Assembly (NCBI GenBank): GCA_032718475.1
Contig: JAUCBJ010007141.1
Span: 1 to 21,836 of the forward strand
Length of the DNA stretch: 21,836 nucleotides
Source: Nemertoderma westbladi
Taxonomy: Eukaryota > Xenacoelomorpha > Nemertodermatida > Nemertodermatidae
Reading direction: 5' to 3'
Each line of letters begins with the position of its first letter. Within the stretch, counting starts at the first letter, position 1. The notes under the pieces are model-generated. The model had not been told where the DNA came from and ran no database searches. It worked only from the letters and a program-made list of their open reading frames with translations. The position numbers were made by a program, and so were the translations under genes. Shown in pieces: positions 9,721-18,751 of this stretch.

Positions 9721-10083
9721 GAGGTAGAATAAAACGTCTGTCCTTATCTGATCTGATCTGATCTGACAGCATCTGATCCTATAACCAATCAGGAGAAAGA
9801 GATATAATATTTACCTAACTGTCTGTTAGGTAAATAGCCAATAGCTGAATAGGGGATCACGTTTCAGGTTGCCTGTTACGTATCAGTATCATCATATGAA
9901 GTAGCAGTACAGGCATATCGGTATGCATCTAAATGCACAAAGGCATGTTATTATATATTAAAAATGCGATATACAGTAGGATGAAGGATGGTGGGTATGA
10001 AAGTTGTGTGATTGTCCCAACAAGATGGATAATTTCAGATGTAAACAACTTTCGTAGATTTAGTCTGTTAGTTGGTGTTGAAA
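9718..10083. repeat. 350-base module, copy 2
   Basis: Direct copy of 8621-8969 joined immediately to the SINE tRNA head with three shared bases (CAC). It has an extra TCTGATC unit in the microsatellite and a TCTGTTAG insertion near its end. The hairpin TTTACCTAAC/GTTAGGTAAA is preserved at 9810-9834. Confidence 0.93.
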
Positions 10084-10340
10084 TATTAAACTTTTATTAA
10101 AAACAATACAGCATTTGCTGCAATATTTTTCTCGTAAATCTTTCTTGTTAATAGTTATCATTATTAATAGTTAAAGTTAATTATATTAATTATAATTAAT
10201 ATTATTAATTAAGTACGGTAATGATTCTTATTAATATATTACATTTAAAATATGTATGAAATTTAAGAAATTTATTAATTTTACTATTTATTAAAGAATA
10301 GGGGAAGGTGGATGGGAATGTGGGAATTTATAAACACTTA
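10084..10340. other. Very AT-rich stretch
   Basis: Low-complexity TTAATTAA-type sequence with no gene. Confidence 0.4.
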
Positions 10341-10517
10341 TTACCTTCCAATTGAAGGAAAAGAGCAGGTTACAGCGGCTGTAATTTCTAACCAAAACAA
10401 TAAACGACGTTGTTACCTACAAATTGGGAAAGGAGCAGGTTACCGAGACAGGGTTTTCTAACCAAAACAATAAACGATTTTGTTACCTACCAATTGAGGG
10501 AAAGTAGAATATGTTAC
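10341..10517. repeat. Tandem repeat, ~70-base unit, 2.5 copies
   Basis: Units start with TTACCT at 10341, 10413 and 10483. Each contains CAATTG-rich sequence, GAGCAGGTTAC and AACCAAAACAATAAACGA. A lone ACCAAAACAATAAACGA recurs near 10800, and a full unit is the core of the MITE-like element at 17682-17745. Confidence 0.88.
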
Positions 10518-10972
10518 CGCGGCGGCTTGTTTACACAGTTACACCGGTCACCTTCTTACTAACCGTCCTACTGACTGATCAATAGATCATCCCCCTCAAA
10601 AAATAAAGGACATCGCGCACGCGCATAAAACACTTAATAAAGACAAATTTAATAAAAAATATCGACCGAAAAATGAAATCCTTGTATTCTTCACATGGGC
10701 GAAGAATACCAGACTTTCTGCCGTTTTATTTCACTTTGCAGTTACCCCTATGTGAAGAATACCAGGTTTTCACCAAAAACACAGGTTACACTGAATATAA
10801 CCAAAACAATAAACGAATTAGTATATGTGCAGGTTATAAGACATAAATAAGCTCTATAATACACTCAATAAAGATAAATTAAAAAAGAATTAAAACCTTC
10901 AAATATAAAATTCCAATAAAAGTCAACCGAAAAGTGAAATCCTGGTATGCTTCACATGGGCGGTATTCTTCA
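10518..10972. other. Repeat-derived filler
   Basis: No gene. It contains echoes of neighbouring modules: TATTCTTCACATGGGCG-type segments around 10685, 10745 and 10950. Confidence 0.4.
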
Positions 10973-11331
10973 CATGGACCGACACCAAAATTTGGCACCA
11001 GCCGCTAAAAACAAATTTAAAATTTCTAGCTTATTTTATTTGAATTCCTTTTAGTTAGTTTCAGTTAGTATTTTAGTTAGTATCGTTAGTTTCAGAGCGG
11101 GAAGTATTATATTGACACCCCCCGGGTTTAAGGGGAATACCGGGGAAACTTCACATGCTGACATAGGCAGAAAGTCCAGTACTCATTTAGCTACCATTTA
11201 AGGATGCAAGGCAGAGATGCCTCGCTAAACCCTTCAAAACATTCGTGCCGAAACGAACACTACCTTGGCCCCATGCCGGGGTTGAACCCACAACCTCCGA
11301 GAGATGTGAATTCAATATAACCACTACACCA
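10973..11331 (-). mobile_element. tRNA-headed SINE-like element, copy 2
   Basis: Direct copy of 9349-9720, shorter mainly because the C-run is only six bases. On the minus strand the A-box TGGTGTAGTGG and B-box GGGTTCAACCCC are intact. It ends CCACTACACCAAGGTG, as the copy at 18912 does, so this is the more complete junction. Confidence 0.8.
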
Positions 11332-11522
11332 AGGTGCGCTCTGAACCAAGGTGGAACAAGTGTCAGATACCGTCAGATCAGATCAGATCAGATCAGATAA
11401 GGACAGACGTTTTAGCCATCCTACTACACCACGGTGCGCTCTGAACCAAGGTGGAACAAGTGTCAGATACCGTCAGATAAGATCAGATCAGATCAGATAA
11501 GGACAGACGTTTTAGCCATCCT
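11323..11522. repeat. 100-base tandem duplication with GATCA microsatellite
   Basis: ACTACACC begins at 11323 and 11423, so two units of exactly 100 bases each contain GGTGCGCTCTGAACC, a (GATCA)n tract and AAGGACAGACGTTTTAGCC. The GATCA tract plus ACAGACGTTTT is the reverse complement of the start of the 350-base modules at about 8636 and 9732. Confidence 0.93.
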
Positions 11523-11524
11523 AG

Positions 11525-11586
11525 AAATACACCCCGGGAGTGAGAATACATTCTGACATTAGGGAATTTTAACCGGGGAGTGATTT
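11525..11586. repeat. Flanking repeat module, partner of 8488-8553
   Basis: Carries AAATACACCCCGGGAGTG and then TAGGGAATTTTAACCGGGG in the same order as 8488-8553, with a short insertion (CATTCTGACAT). Confidence 0.75.
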
Positions 11587-12170
11587 TGCATGGGGAGTGA
11601 AAATTCTCTGTTACACAGGGGTGTCTCTCTGAACTGCACATTTAAAAACAGGAAAAAGTGACATTTCAAGAAAAAAAACCATAAACTCAGTATTTTAATT
11701 AATCATGCTCGAAGCGGAAAATTCATTAATTGCTATGAAGTTTCTATGAAGTTACACTACACATAGGTCAGAGAATGTCTGTTTAAAAATTCAGACAAAT
11801 CGGTACAAAAATGGCCTTATAGGAAAGGTGTTAGTCACTGAGAACCAAATCCAAATGTGATAGAAGAACCTTGTTTGAGAGATAACGCGTAAGTAGTTTT
11901 TAAAAACAAGTACATTAGGCATATATACAATTTACAATATGGTAATATGGATTACGTTTACATAAATATAAGATCTGGAGATTTGTATTTAAATTTCTTA
12001 CCTAAACTACGGTAACAAAAATTTGATTTGGTGCTGTACCTAGTCAGTAGTAAAAATCGTAAAAATCAGTTGAATTTATTATTTAAATATCTGAATATAC
12101 CATCTGGGGTGCATCTCCCTTAACAGCTTAGCTTAATACAACAACCGTTTTTAGCAAGTCGGATCAATTA
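11587..12170. other. Intergenic, no gene seen
   Basis: AT-rich and unremarkable. No exon with good splice sites was recognised. Confidence 0.4.
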
Positions 12171-12687
12171 GACAGTCAGTCAGTGAGAAGTCAAAAATTG
12201 GACTTGAGTCCAAAATTGGACTTCGACTCCAGTTCAGGTCCAAAATTGGACTTCTGTGAGTCCAATATCGGTCTTCAAATCAGCCAATTGTTCCAGGGCC
12301 TTGGGTATTTGGATCGGGCGGTATTTTTTATTTAATCGAAAGTATATCAAAAAATAAGAGTTTTGAACAGGGGGACCTGAAATTCACCAGGGGGAACTTT
12401 TTTAATAAGGCTTTGAATTTTTACAAAAGTCCAATATTGGACTTGAAGTCCAATTTTGGACGTGACATTGAGAATCAAACTTAAACTGTTAAAGGTAGGC
12501 TACATGAAGCATGACAAATGAGAGACAGCAATTAAGTTATGGAAAGTTACCTTTGCTGCTCTGTATATATCTTCAGTGTACTGTACTTAGAATAGAATGG
12601 TACATTCTAGCATTCTAGGTACTTTGTACTTTACTTTTAGCAAAATTGAACTTGAAGTCCAATTTTTGACTTCTCACCGACTGACAG
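12171..12687. mobile_element. MITE-like element with palindromic sub-terminal repeats
   Basis: The left end reads ACAGTCAGTCAGTGAGAAG then TCAAAAATTGGACTT; the right end is its inverted copy (AAGTCCAATTTTTGACTTCTCACCGACTGACAG) with about two mismatches, giving ~35-base terminal inverted repeats about 517 bases apart. Inside are further copies of TCCAAAATTGGACTT at 12210, 12240, 12261 (degenerate), 12429-12446 (a perfect 18-base palindrome) and 12447. No ORF. Target-site duplication is unclear. Confidence 0.8.
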
Positions 12688-13845
12688 TAAGAACAGTGGC
12701 CTAGCCTCCTGCCTGCCTGCTGACCTGCCTGCATGTGCCTTAGCCTGCTACGCAACCTGCTCACTGCCTGACTGTGGACTGCAGTTAAATATAATGTCTG
12801 GTGAGCCTACACAACTCAGCAATGTACCGGACCGCTACTGCTGTGCTCTCCAGCGCTAAGTGCTTAAGTACTGCTGTACGCTTACGATATAGATGTATAC
12901 AGGTATAGCAGGCTATGGGCTAGTCAGCTAGTTGTCAGGCTGTAGCCTGTCTGCCTGCAGCCTGTAGATACTGCCTTGCTACACTGTACTCTACTGCAGT
13001 AACGGTACTGGTCTCTAACATTATGATTATAGGCCCCTCCCTGCCCTACCTGCCTGCTGCCTACAGATGTGCCGGCCCGACTGCCCGGGAGAAACTTTCA
13101 ACTTTTGACTTTGAGACTATTTTGACTTTCGGCACCCGGAACCTGACACATACAGACGACATACGGCAGTACATCAGTACAGTATGCAGTAGTACGGTAC
13201 CGGCAGACCGGTAACCTGGTGCTGGCAGGCTGGCACATTCACAAAATGACACGTGAGTCATGAGTTTGGGATTAGACATGGGTAGCCTATGTCCAGGTAC
13301 CAGCTGTATTGATTTGATTGGGCAAATTATCCTGGGCAGCTGTGTTGTACAAGGCTTGTCAAGGCGTACTACTGTATATACTGATATAGTACGCCCCGAC
13401 AAAAAAGTAATTTACAACTTAGGTATTTTAACAGTATGTTAACACCTCGAATTTTAATTAAATGGTTTAAAAAAGAATCAACGATATTAGTTCCTGCGGA
13501 GGCTGCGATTTATTTTTTTTCAGATAATTTCTGCATGGCGTCATAATTTATGGACGACCATAAATTAAATTATGATTGTTGTTAAAAATAATTGTTATAT
13601 TTGTCCGGCAGCAAAATGCATAGATTTTGGTGAACAGTGATTTTTTATACCCATAAAATGTTTAATCGGTTTAGTACTCATTAGCCCTACTAAACAATAA
13701 TTATAATTATATTTCTCATAAATCGTGTTACCATGTCTACAGGGGTGTTTATCTACATCTGCCGTTTTAAACACACAATTGTTACAGGATTTTCCCCAAA
13801 CTTAACTAAACCAATGATTGTGAGTTTGATAAGGTCATTCTCAAA
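12688..13845. other. Low-complexity CTGC/TACTG-rich intergenic stretch
   Basis: Many CCTGCCTG, TACTGTAC and AGCCTGC words occur at 12700-13070. Short frames here look like chance; none has good splice context or a recognisable domain. Confidence 0.45.
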
Positions 13846-14172
13846 TCACTGTTAACCTGGCAACCGTTGCTAGGGGCAGTATAATCTTCGGTTCACGCCG
13901 TAGCAAACACCAACTTAGTAATGCATTATACGATCTTAGTATCAACATATTCCCTCAGTATATCGCGTATTGAACTTGAATTAGGGTCACAGTTATTATG
14001 AAAACCGCGTTGCTAAGGGAACTACTGTAAGTCTATCATAGCAACCACCGACCTAAGCATTCTATGACTATATGATAATACTGTTTTGACATACACCCGC
14101 TGTATCGTATATTGTGTGTTAATTTAAAGTGTTTCCAGTCACAGTTACCATGACAACCGTTGCTAGATAAAT
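13846..14172. repeat. Diverged ~145-base tandem repeat with X-box-like heads
   Basis: Units start TCACTGTTAACC (13846), TCACAGTTATTATG (13987) and TCACAGTTACCATG (14139, truncated). Each head carries an RFX-like pair: GTTAACCTGGCAAC, GTTGCTAAGGGAAC and GTTACCATGACAAC, followed by CCGTTGCTA-type sequence. Bodies align by eye, for example GTAGCAAACACCAAC with ATAGCAACCACCGAC. An inverted fourth copy lies at about 14950-15022. Confidence 0.7.
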
Positions 14173-14290
14173 AAATAGATATTCATTGACAGCACATTTG
14201 ATTTAGGTAATGTTACTGCAAGCTTAATATATTATTATTATGTGTCTAATTGTGTTTGCTATTTATTAAGTACAATAATATGTGATATTT

Positions 14291-14748
14291 CAAGGCCAGT
14301 GCCCTTTAAGGGGTCTCAAGAAAGTCATGGGCTGTCCACCATGCCTCGTTCCATTAGGCCGCCAAAGCACAAGATTATGCACTGGCTGGTCCTCACGGCG
14401 AAAGCAATTTCCTGTGAAGCGGAGGCGGTTCCGTTCAAGTGTCAAGCTAGGGGAGACGAATGGAACACCTCCAATGTTGTACTGTAGAGTCTGATTGGAG
14501 ATGTGTTCATTGTAGTTGACGCAATGAACCCGGCCTAGCATTCTTGTGAAAATGCCATCCAGAGATTTGGTATCCTCTGAAGTTATAGCCCAGCATGGAC
14601 TCCCATATGAGAGTAGTACTGGTACTACTGCTGCCATAAATAATCGAACCTTAAGGTTCCTTTGATTCTATGAGAATTCCAAATCATCACCATTTTAATG
14701 CTGCCCATATGCCTTCCACTTACGTATCCGAAGGTCTTCACCTTCGTA
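14291..14748 (-). pseudogene. Non-LTR retrotransposon RT fragment, antisense copy
   Basis: On the minus strand this encodes the 3' part of a LINE reverse transcriptase, with PVLLSYGSPCWAITSEDTKS, FRREDQPVHNLVLW and GGQPMTFLR. The match to the plus-strand copy at about 15677-16133 is close throughout, but small indels (for example in YNIGG and after FLR) break the frame and the 5' half is absent. It is dead. It is the opposite-orientation relative of the next entry, with which it could form a long RNA hairpin. Confidence 0.9.
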
Positions 14749-14891
14749 AAGTATTGTATTATTTATATGTTGGGTGCGATGTCTATATCTTGACTGGTCG
14801 GGGTAACAATCACTCAAAAAAGATCAGTATATTGATATCATAGTATATCATATAATGCTTATATCGCTGGTTGATAGGGGTCCTATGGAGT

Positions 14892-14953
14892 ACTACTGTG
14901 ACTCGAAACCAATTTGAATAACCTCGATATACTGGGAGTAGAGTCACAGTAGT
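14892..14953. repeat. 13-bp perfect inverted repeat
   Basis: ACTACTGTGACTC (14892-14904) and GAGTCACAGTAGT (14941-14953) form a perfect stem with a 36-base loop. Just outside it begins the inverted copy of the X-box-bearing repeat. Confidence 0.85.
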
Positions 14954-15022
14954 CCTATAATGCATAAATTATTGTTACTTATGGCGATTACTGCCCCTAA
15001 CAACGGTTGCCTTGGCAACATT
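14950..15022 (-). repeat. Inverted copy of the X-box-bearing repeat
   Basis: On the minus strand it reads GTTGCCAAGGCAACCGTTG, then TTAGGGGCAGTA, and later TATGCATTATAGG, matching 13850-13937. It contains GTTGCCTTGGCAAC at 15006-15019, a perfect X-box with a two-base spacer. With 13846 it gives a ~1.2-kb inverted-repeat structure enclosing the antisense RT fragment. Confidence 0.75.
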
Positions 15023-15045
15023 GCTTCTGTCTGGACTGAGTAGGC

Positions 15046-16222
15046 CCTAAGAGGCTGAGTAGGCCTTGAAGAGTTATCAAAAAAGAAAGACAGGCATCTG
15101 GCTGTTATCTTTGTTGACTTCTTGTTGATTCAGTCTCTCGCTCACGTATGTTCAGCATACTTTCATTATATGGGATTCCTGATGAAATTATTGCAGCAAT
15201 CAGATCAGTATACGATGGTTCGACAACATTTGTGTCTACTGTTGACGGTGACACATAACCATTTGAAGTGTTATGGGGCGTCCTCCAGGGAGACACACTT
15301 GCACCATTCTTATTCATAATTGTTGTTGACTATGTTCTACGCGTGTCCTTAGATTATCATAATGATGATGGGGTGATGATAACTCCACCTACTGGCTCCA
15401 GAAGTCGAGGAAATCCTGCCAAGTACCTAACTGATCAAGATTTTGCTGATGACTTAGGAGTACTCTCAGAATCACTAGAGGGAGCCCAACGGCTCCTCAG
15501 CTCATTAGAACATGCTGCTTCTAGTGTTGGTCTTTTTATTAACTCGAGAAAGACCACAAATTTTGACAGTTAACTTTGAAAGTCCTCAGCAAGTCTCTGA
15601 TCGGATGAGCATAAGCTCAAAGGATGGTATGCTTGAGCATGTGGACGACTTCTGTTACCTGGGATCATGGATCCGGAAGTCAGGTGAGGACCTTCGAATA
15701 CGTAAGGGAAAGGCATGGGCAGCCTTGAATAGGCTTTCCAGGATTTGGAAGTCACCGAGAATTAATCGGAAACTTAAGGTCCGATTATTTAGAGCAGCAG
15801 TAGTTCCAGTACTCCTCTATGGGAGTCCATGCTGGGCTCTAACTGCTGAGGACACCAAATCTCTGGATGGCACATTCACAAGAATGCTACGCCGGGTCCA
15901 TTGTGTCAAGTACAATGCACACATCTCCAACCAGACACTATATAACATTGGAGGTGTCTCATTGGTTCCCCCAAGCTTGACACTAGAACAAAATCGCCTC
16001 CGCTTTGCAGGACATTGCTTTCGCCGTGAGGACCAGCCAGTGCATAATCTTGTACTTTGGCAGCCTCATGGAGTGAATAAGCATGGTGGACAGCCCATGA
16101 CTTTCTTGAGACGCATCTTAAAGGACACTGGCCTTAAAGATGCGGATGATCTAGCAAATGTCATGGGTGATAGGGAGTTGTGGTGGCGCAATTTTGTTGA
16201 CAAGCCGGCACAGCATTCTTAA
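15046..16222 (+). pseudogene. Decayed non-LTR retrotransposon reverse transcriptase
   Basis: RT motifs appear in order: LAVIFVDF (block A, ending 15121), YGIPDEIIAAIRSVYDGS, then GVLQGDTLAPFLF, LTDQDFADD with the catalytic Asp pair encoded at 15447-15452, INSRKT, and a C-terminal region with YLGSWIRKSGEDLRIR, VVPVLLYGSPCWALT and LRFAGHCFRR. Frameshifts fall near 15122-15128, 15253-15268 and 15560, and an in-frame TGA lies near 15056. The 5' end (endonuclease) is missing, as in typical 5'-truncated LINE insertions. The C-terminal 230 codons are still open to the stop at 16222. The clade is probably RTE/Jockey-like, but I cannot fix it. Not functional. Confidence 0.93.
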
Positions 16223-16500
16223 AAATGCAGCTGCAATGCAGCATGCCGATCCTAGTAGTCTCTCTCTCTGCCCTTGATTCTAAACTTCCATAGCATCTTA
16301 ATATTAATTTTTGCTCCTTCCCATAGTTGTGCTTTACTTATTTATAATATTATAATAATTGTAATATAATTTGAAGGCTCGTCGGCTAATTTTATTGAAT
16401 TTTTTGGAGTCGACATCGAGATAAGTAGCGGTGTGTCTGTCGTCTTCTTGTGTGGCCACACAAAGCCCTGACGAATGGCGTGTTCCCACGAGTATGAACT
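16223..16500. other. LINE 3' tail and intergenic
   Basis: Probable 3' UTR remnant of the retrotransposon copy, then AT-rich sequence up to the promoter of the four-exon gene. Confidence 0.4.
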
Positions 16501-16527
16501 ATCGAATGGTCAATATTACGAATTCGT

Positions 16528-16541
16528 GTTACCATAGCAAC
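16528..16541 (+). promoter_or_regulatory. RFX X-box, perfect
   Basis: GTTACCATAGCAAC fits the RFX consensus GTNRCC-NN-RGYAAC exactly. It ends 46 bases before the ATG at 16588, the usual position for X-boxes of ciliary genes. Confidence 0.7.
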
Positions 16542-16587
16542 GGCAGTTGTTATTGGTGTCATTGAAAAAACGAATACACCTCGGGTC

Positions 16588-17577
16588 ATGGAACAGCACT
16601 TACCCCCCTCTATATCGATTATGGGATTTCGAATGGTATGTTTTTTTAATTTTTGTTACCATAGCAACGAGGTGATACTGTAATTATTAATATATTTTTC
16701 AAGTACTGTACGAACATACTGTATGTATCCTTACAAAAACATGAAACCAGCCCATATTGCGGTTTCACAGCTGTAATTAGTATTATAACGAAATTCGAAC
16801 AATAAAACTTTTATCTCAAGAAACTGAACATCGAAGGAGACAAGTGGTAACGGTAAGTTATATTTTATTTTAAACTCACACATTACTTAAATAGCTACTG
16901 TAATATAAAGTTACTTTAAGTAAATACATTCAAATAATCGTGCCATTGGATAGTTTCCCACTACGCTAACCAATGAATGGCCTGTCCAAATCTCGCCCTA
17001 CAATAGCATTAACAATAGCAATAACACAGATGAAAATATCCAATATTTTCTTTGTATTTTCCCTTAAAAAATAAGAGAAATAAGAGAAATATTATGAACT
17101 GTTTAATAAAAAAACTAGGCGAAGTTTATCGAAACTTATGAAATATATAAAGCGAAAATTAAAAAGAAAATGGTTAATAAATGGAAATGGTTAAGAAGGT
17201 GCAGGGGCCCAGTGTTTTTTGTATAAATACAGTACATTTTCATTTCGAGATAGTTTGGTATCAAAGTTCAAACCTTACCACGCACACCTGCCTGTATGTG
17301 GTCTGGTTGTTTAATCTGACATGGACGGAGCACAACACAGAGCTAAAATTTCTTTAGATGGTTTTCGAGGAAGGAGATTTCATTTCTGAGGTCAGTTTAA
17401 TATTTGGATGAATCTAGTACTGTACTGTATGTCCATCTGTTGGTGTCTTTTATTTTAACGGAAAGGCAGCGCGGCAGACATGGAGATAACGATAGAGCTG
17501 TCTCCATGTTATATGAACTAAGATATCTCGCTAAGCAGTATTCAAATTTGAGATCCTCAATAAATTGCTCTAGATGA
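16588..17577 (+). CDS. Unidentified small four-exon gene, 86 aa, candidate ciliary protein
   Basis: Model: exons 16588-16635, 16781-16852, 17358-17390 and 17470-17577; 87 codons including TGA. Donors are ATG|GTATGT, ACG|GTAAGT and GAG|GTCAGT; acceptors are AATTAG|, TTTCTTTAG| and AAAGGCAG|. All three introns (145, 505 and 79 bases) are phase 0. Exon 1 starts MEQHLPPSISIMGFRM; exon 2 has NEIRTIKLLSQETEHRRRQ; exon 3 is the 11-codon micro-exon MVFEEGDFISE; exon 4 has RAVSMLYELRYLAKQYSNLR. The product is soluble, basic and helix-prone, with no signal peptide. AATAAA follows the stop by no bases at all. I do not recognise the family. A perfect X-box before the ATG suggests RFX-driven expression in ciliated cells. 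Exon 3 is the least certain; skipping it keeps the frame. The weak point is the poor pyrimidine tract before exon 2. Confidence 0.58.
16655..16668 (+). promoter_or_regulatory. Second perfect RFX X-box, in intron 1
   Basis: A second GTTACCATAGCAAC lies 127 bases after the first and 20 bases after the exon 1 donor. It might serve as an additional RFX site or mark an alternative start downstream. Confidence 0.6.
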
Positions 17578-17583
17578 AATAAA
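17578..17583 (+). terminator. Poly(A) signal of the 86-aa gene
   Basis: AATAAA directly abuts the TGA stop and is followed by an A-run. It supports 17575-17577 as a genuine gene end. Confidence 0.5.
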
Positions 17584-17634
17584 AAAAATACAGTAATGTG
17601 AAATTTTGACGCGAAGGGGGGGGGGGGGGTGGGT

Positions 17635-17834
17635 GCAATCTAAGCCCGCAGGAAATCTTCGCCCGTGTCCAATCTTCGCCCGATTGGGGGAAATGAGCAG
17701 GTTACAGAGAGAGACTGCTTTTTTTTAAACAAAAACAATAAACGATGTACTGTAGTTAACACGCATTTTGAGGGCGCAGATTGCTCCGGGCGAAGGTTAG
17801 ATGCGGGCGAAGCTTTCTTGCGGGGGAAGTTTGC
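17635..17834. mobile_element. MITE-like element with CTTCGCCCG arms
   Basis: Arms 17635-17682 and 17787-17834 are imperfect inverted repeats of about 48 bases. Both read CAA-CT-CCCGCA-GAAA-CTTCGCCCG-TC-AA-CTTCGCCCG, so each arm itself contains CTTCGCCCG twice. The centre is a copy of the ~70-base unit seen at 10341 (GAGCAGGTTAC and AAAACAATAAACGA). A 14-base G-run lies just outside the left arm at 17616-17629. The short frames crossing it are not genes. Confidence 0.75.
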
Positions 17835-17927
17835 TGCGTACCGGTGGAGGGGTTTTTATAATAATTTTATAATATTTAATAGAGCAAGTTCCAGTATTAA
17901 GTTCCAGTAGCCATTTATAACATTATA

Positions 17928-17976
17928 ATATTATATTATAGTACTGTATAGTATACTGTAGTACTATAATATAATG
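17928..17976. repeat. AT-rich imperfect palindrome
   Basis: ATTATATTATAGTAC on the left pairs with GTACTATAATATAAT on the right around TGTATAGTATACTGTA; a cruciform-prone sequence. Confidence 0.75.
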
Positions 17977-17979
17977 TTT

Positions 17980-18751
17980 GGATTAATTTTGGCCAATTTT
18001 CGTAAATTTTGGAACAAAGTTTATAAATAGTTATATGTTTTATATCTATGTAATACAAGTACAGTTGGCCTACCTATTTATTTACTTGCTTGCGACTATA
18101 ATGATGACTGCCTAATTGAATTTGAACTAACTATACAAAATCCTTTGCAAGTAACCGTCAAATCCATACAAAATCCTATGCAAATAATAATACTGTAAGT
18201 ATATAATTCGCACATAGAAAATTATTTAAATCACAGAGACTTTTCGAGTGTTTCTTTGTAAATGGTTACCGGTATTGGATTTACGCAAATTTTGTAAGTT
18301 CTGTGAATAGGGTAGGCCTATGTACTTCGATATGTACGATAATACTATTATATTGCGGGAACTACCAGAAAATGCACAAAGAGGAACATAGGAACATACA
18401 TAGGAAGAGTGCATGGTGTTTGTTTATCTTGCACTCGTCACATACTAGCGCTACTACGTGCGAGGAAAGATTCAATTGCGTGCAAGCGAAACGATGTTTG
18501 TCTATGAGGGAGGATGTTATATTATATGGCATTTATTGTCAATGTTGGGTTGATTGATACGTTGGTGCGTTACTAGGCGAGATTTTTCCGATTTCATAAC
18601 TATGGTTCTAATACTGTCTAAATCGTCGGCTACAATATTGGTTAAAGTAGAAAGTAAATTTTCTTCGGCCGCTAGGCCAGGGATTACGCACAAAGTCTGA
18701 CGACTTATTTCCAGTGCGGTCCCCCCAGAACTTTACTCCCCAGAGGAAACT
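17980..18751. other. Intergenic, no gene recognised
   Basis: It contains a short plus-strand frame around 18410-18557, with Cys-rich chance-like content and no recognisable domain. The last ~80 bases lead into the third SINE copy and may be its tail. Confidence 0.4.

Larger units (their letters stand above)
16503..16669. repeat. Duplicated 41-base X-box segment
   Basis: TCGAATGGT...GTTACCATAGCAACG occurs at about 16503-16542 and 16628-16669 with the same 41-base span but a diverged middle. The second copy overlaps the end of exon 1 and the splice donor of the 86-aa gene, so the promoter element and the exon edge appear to derive from one duplicated segment. Confidence 0.6.

Noticed and set aside
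13023-13442. Overlapping ORFs of 60-113 codons
   Set aside because: Low-complexity CTGC/TACTG sequence, no domain, no splice or promoter support, and open frames on both strands.
16392-16589. 65-codon minus-strand ORF overlapping the X-box
   Set aside because: It translates through the X-box on the opposite strand from the four-exon gene and has no coding features.
16741-16773. ATG at 16741 as the start of the four-exon gene
   Set aside because: It opens only 11 codons before TAA and its frame does not connect to the next exon; the ATG at 16588 joins in phase.
17665-17910. 81-codon plus-strand ORF
   Set aside because: It lies within the MITE-like inverted-repeat element and its content follows the repeat.
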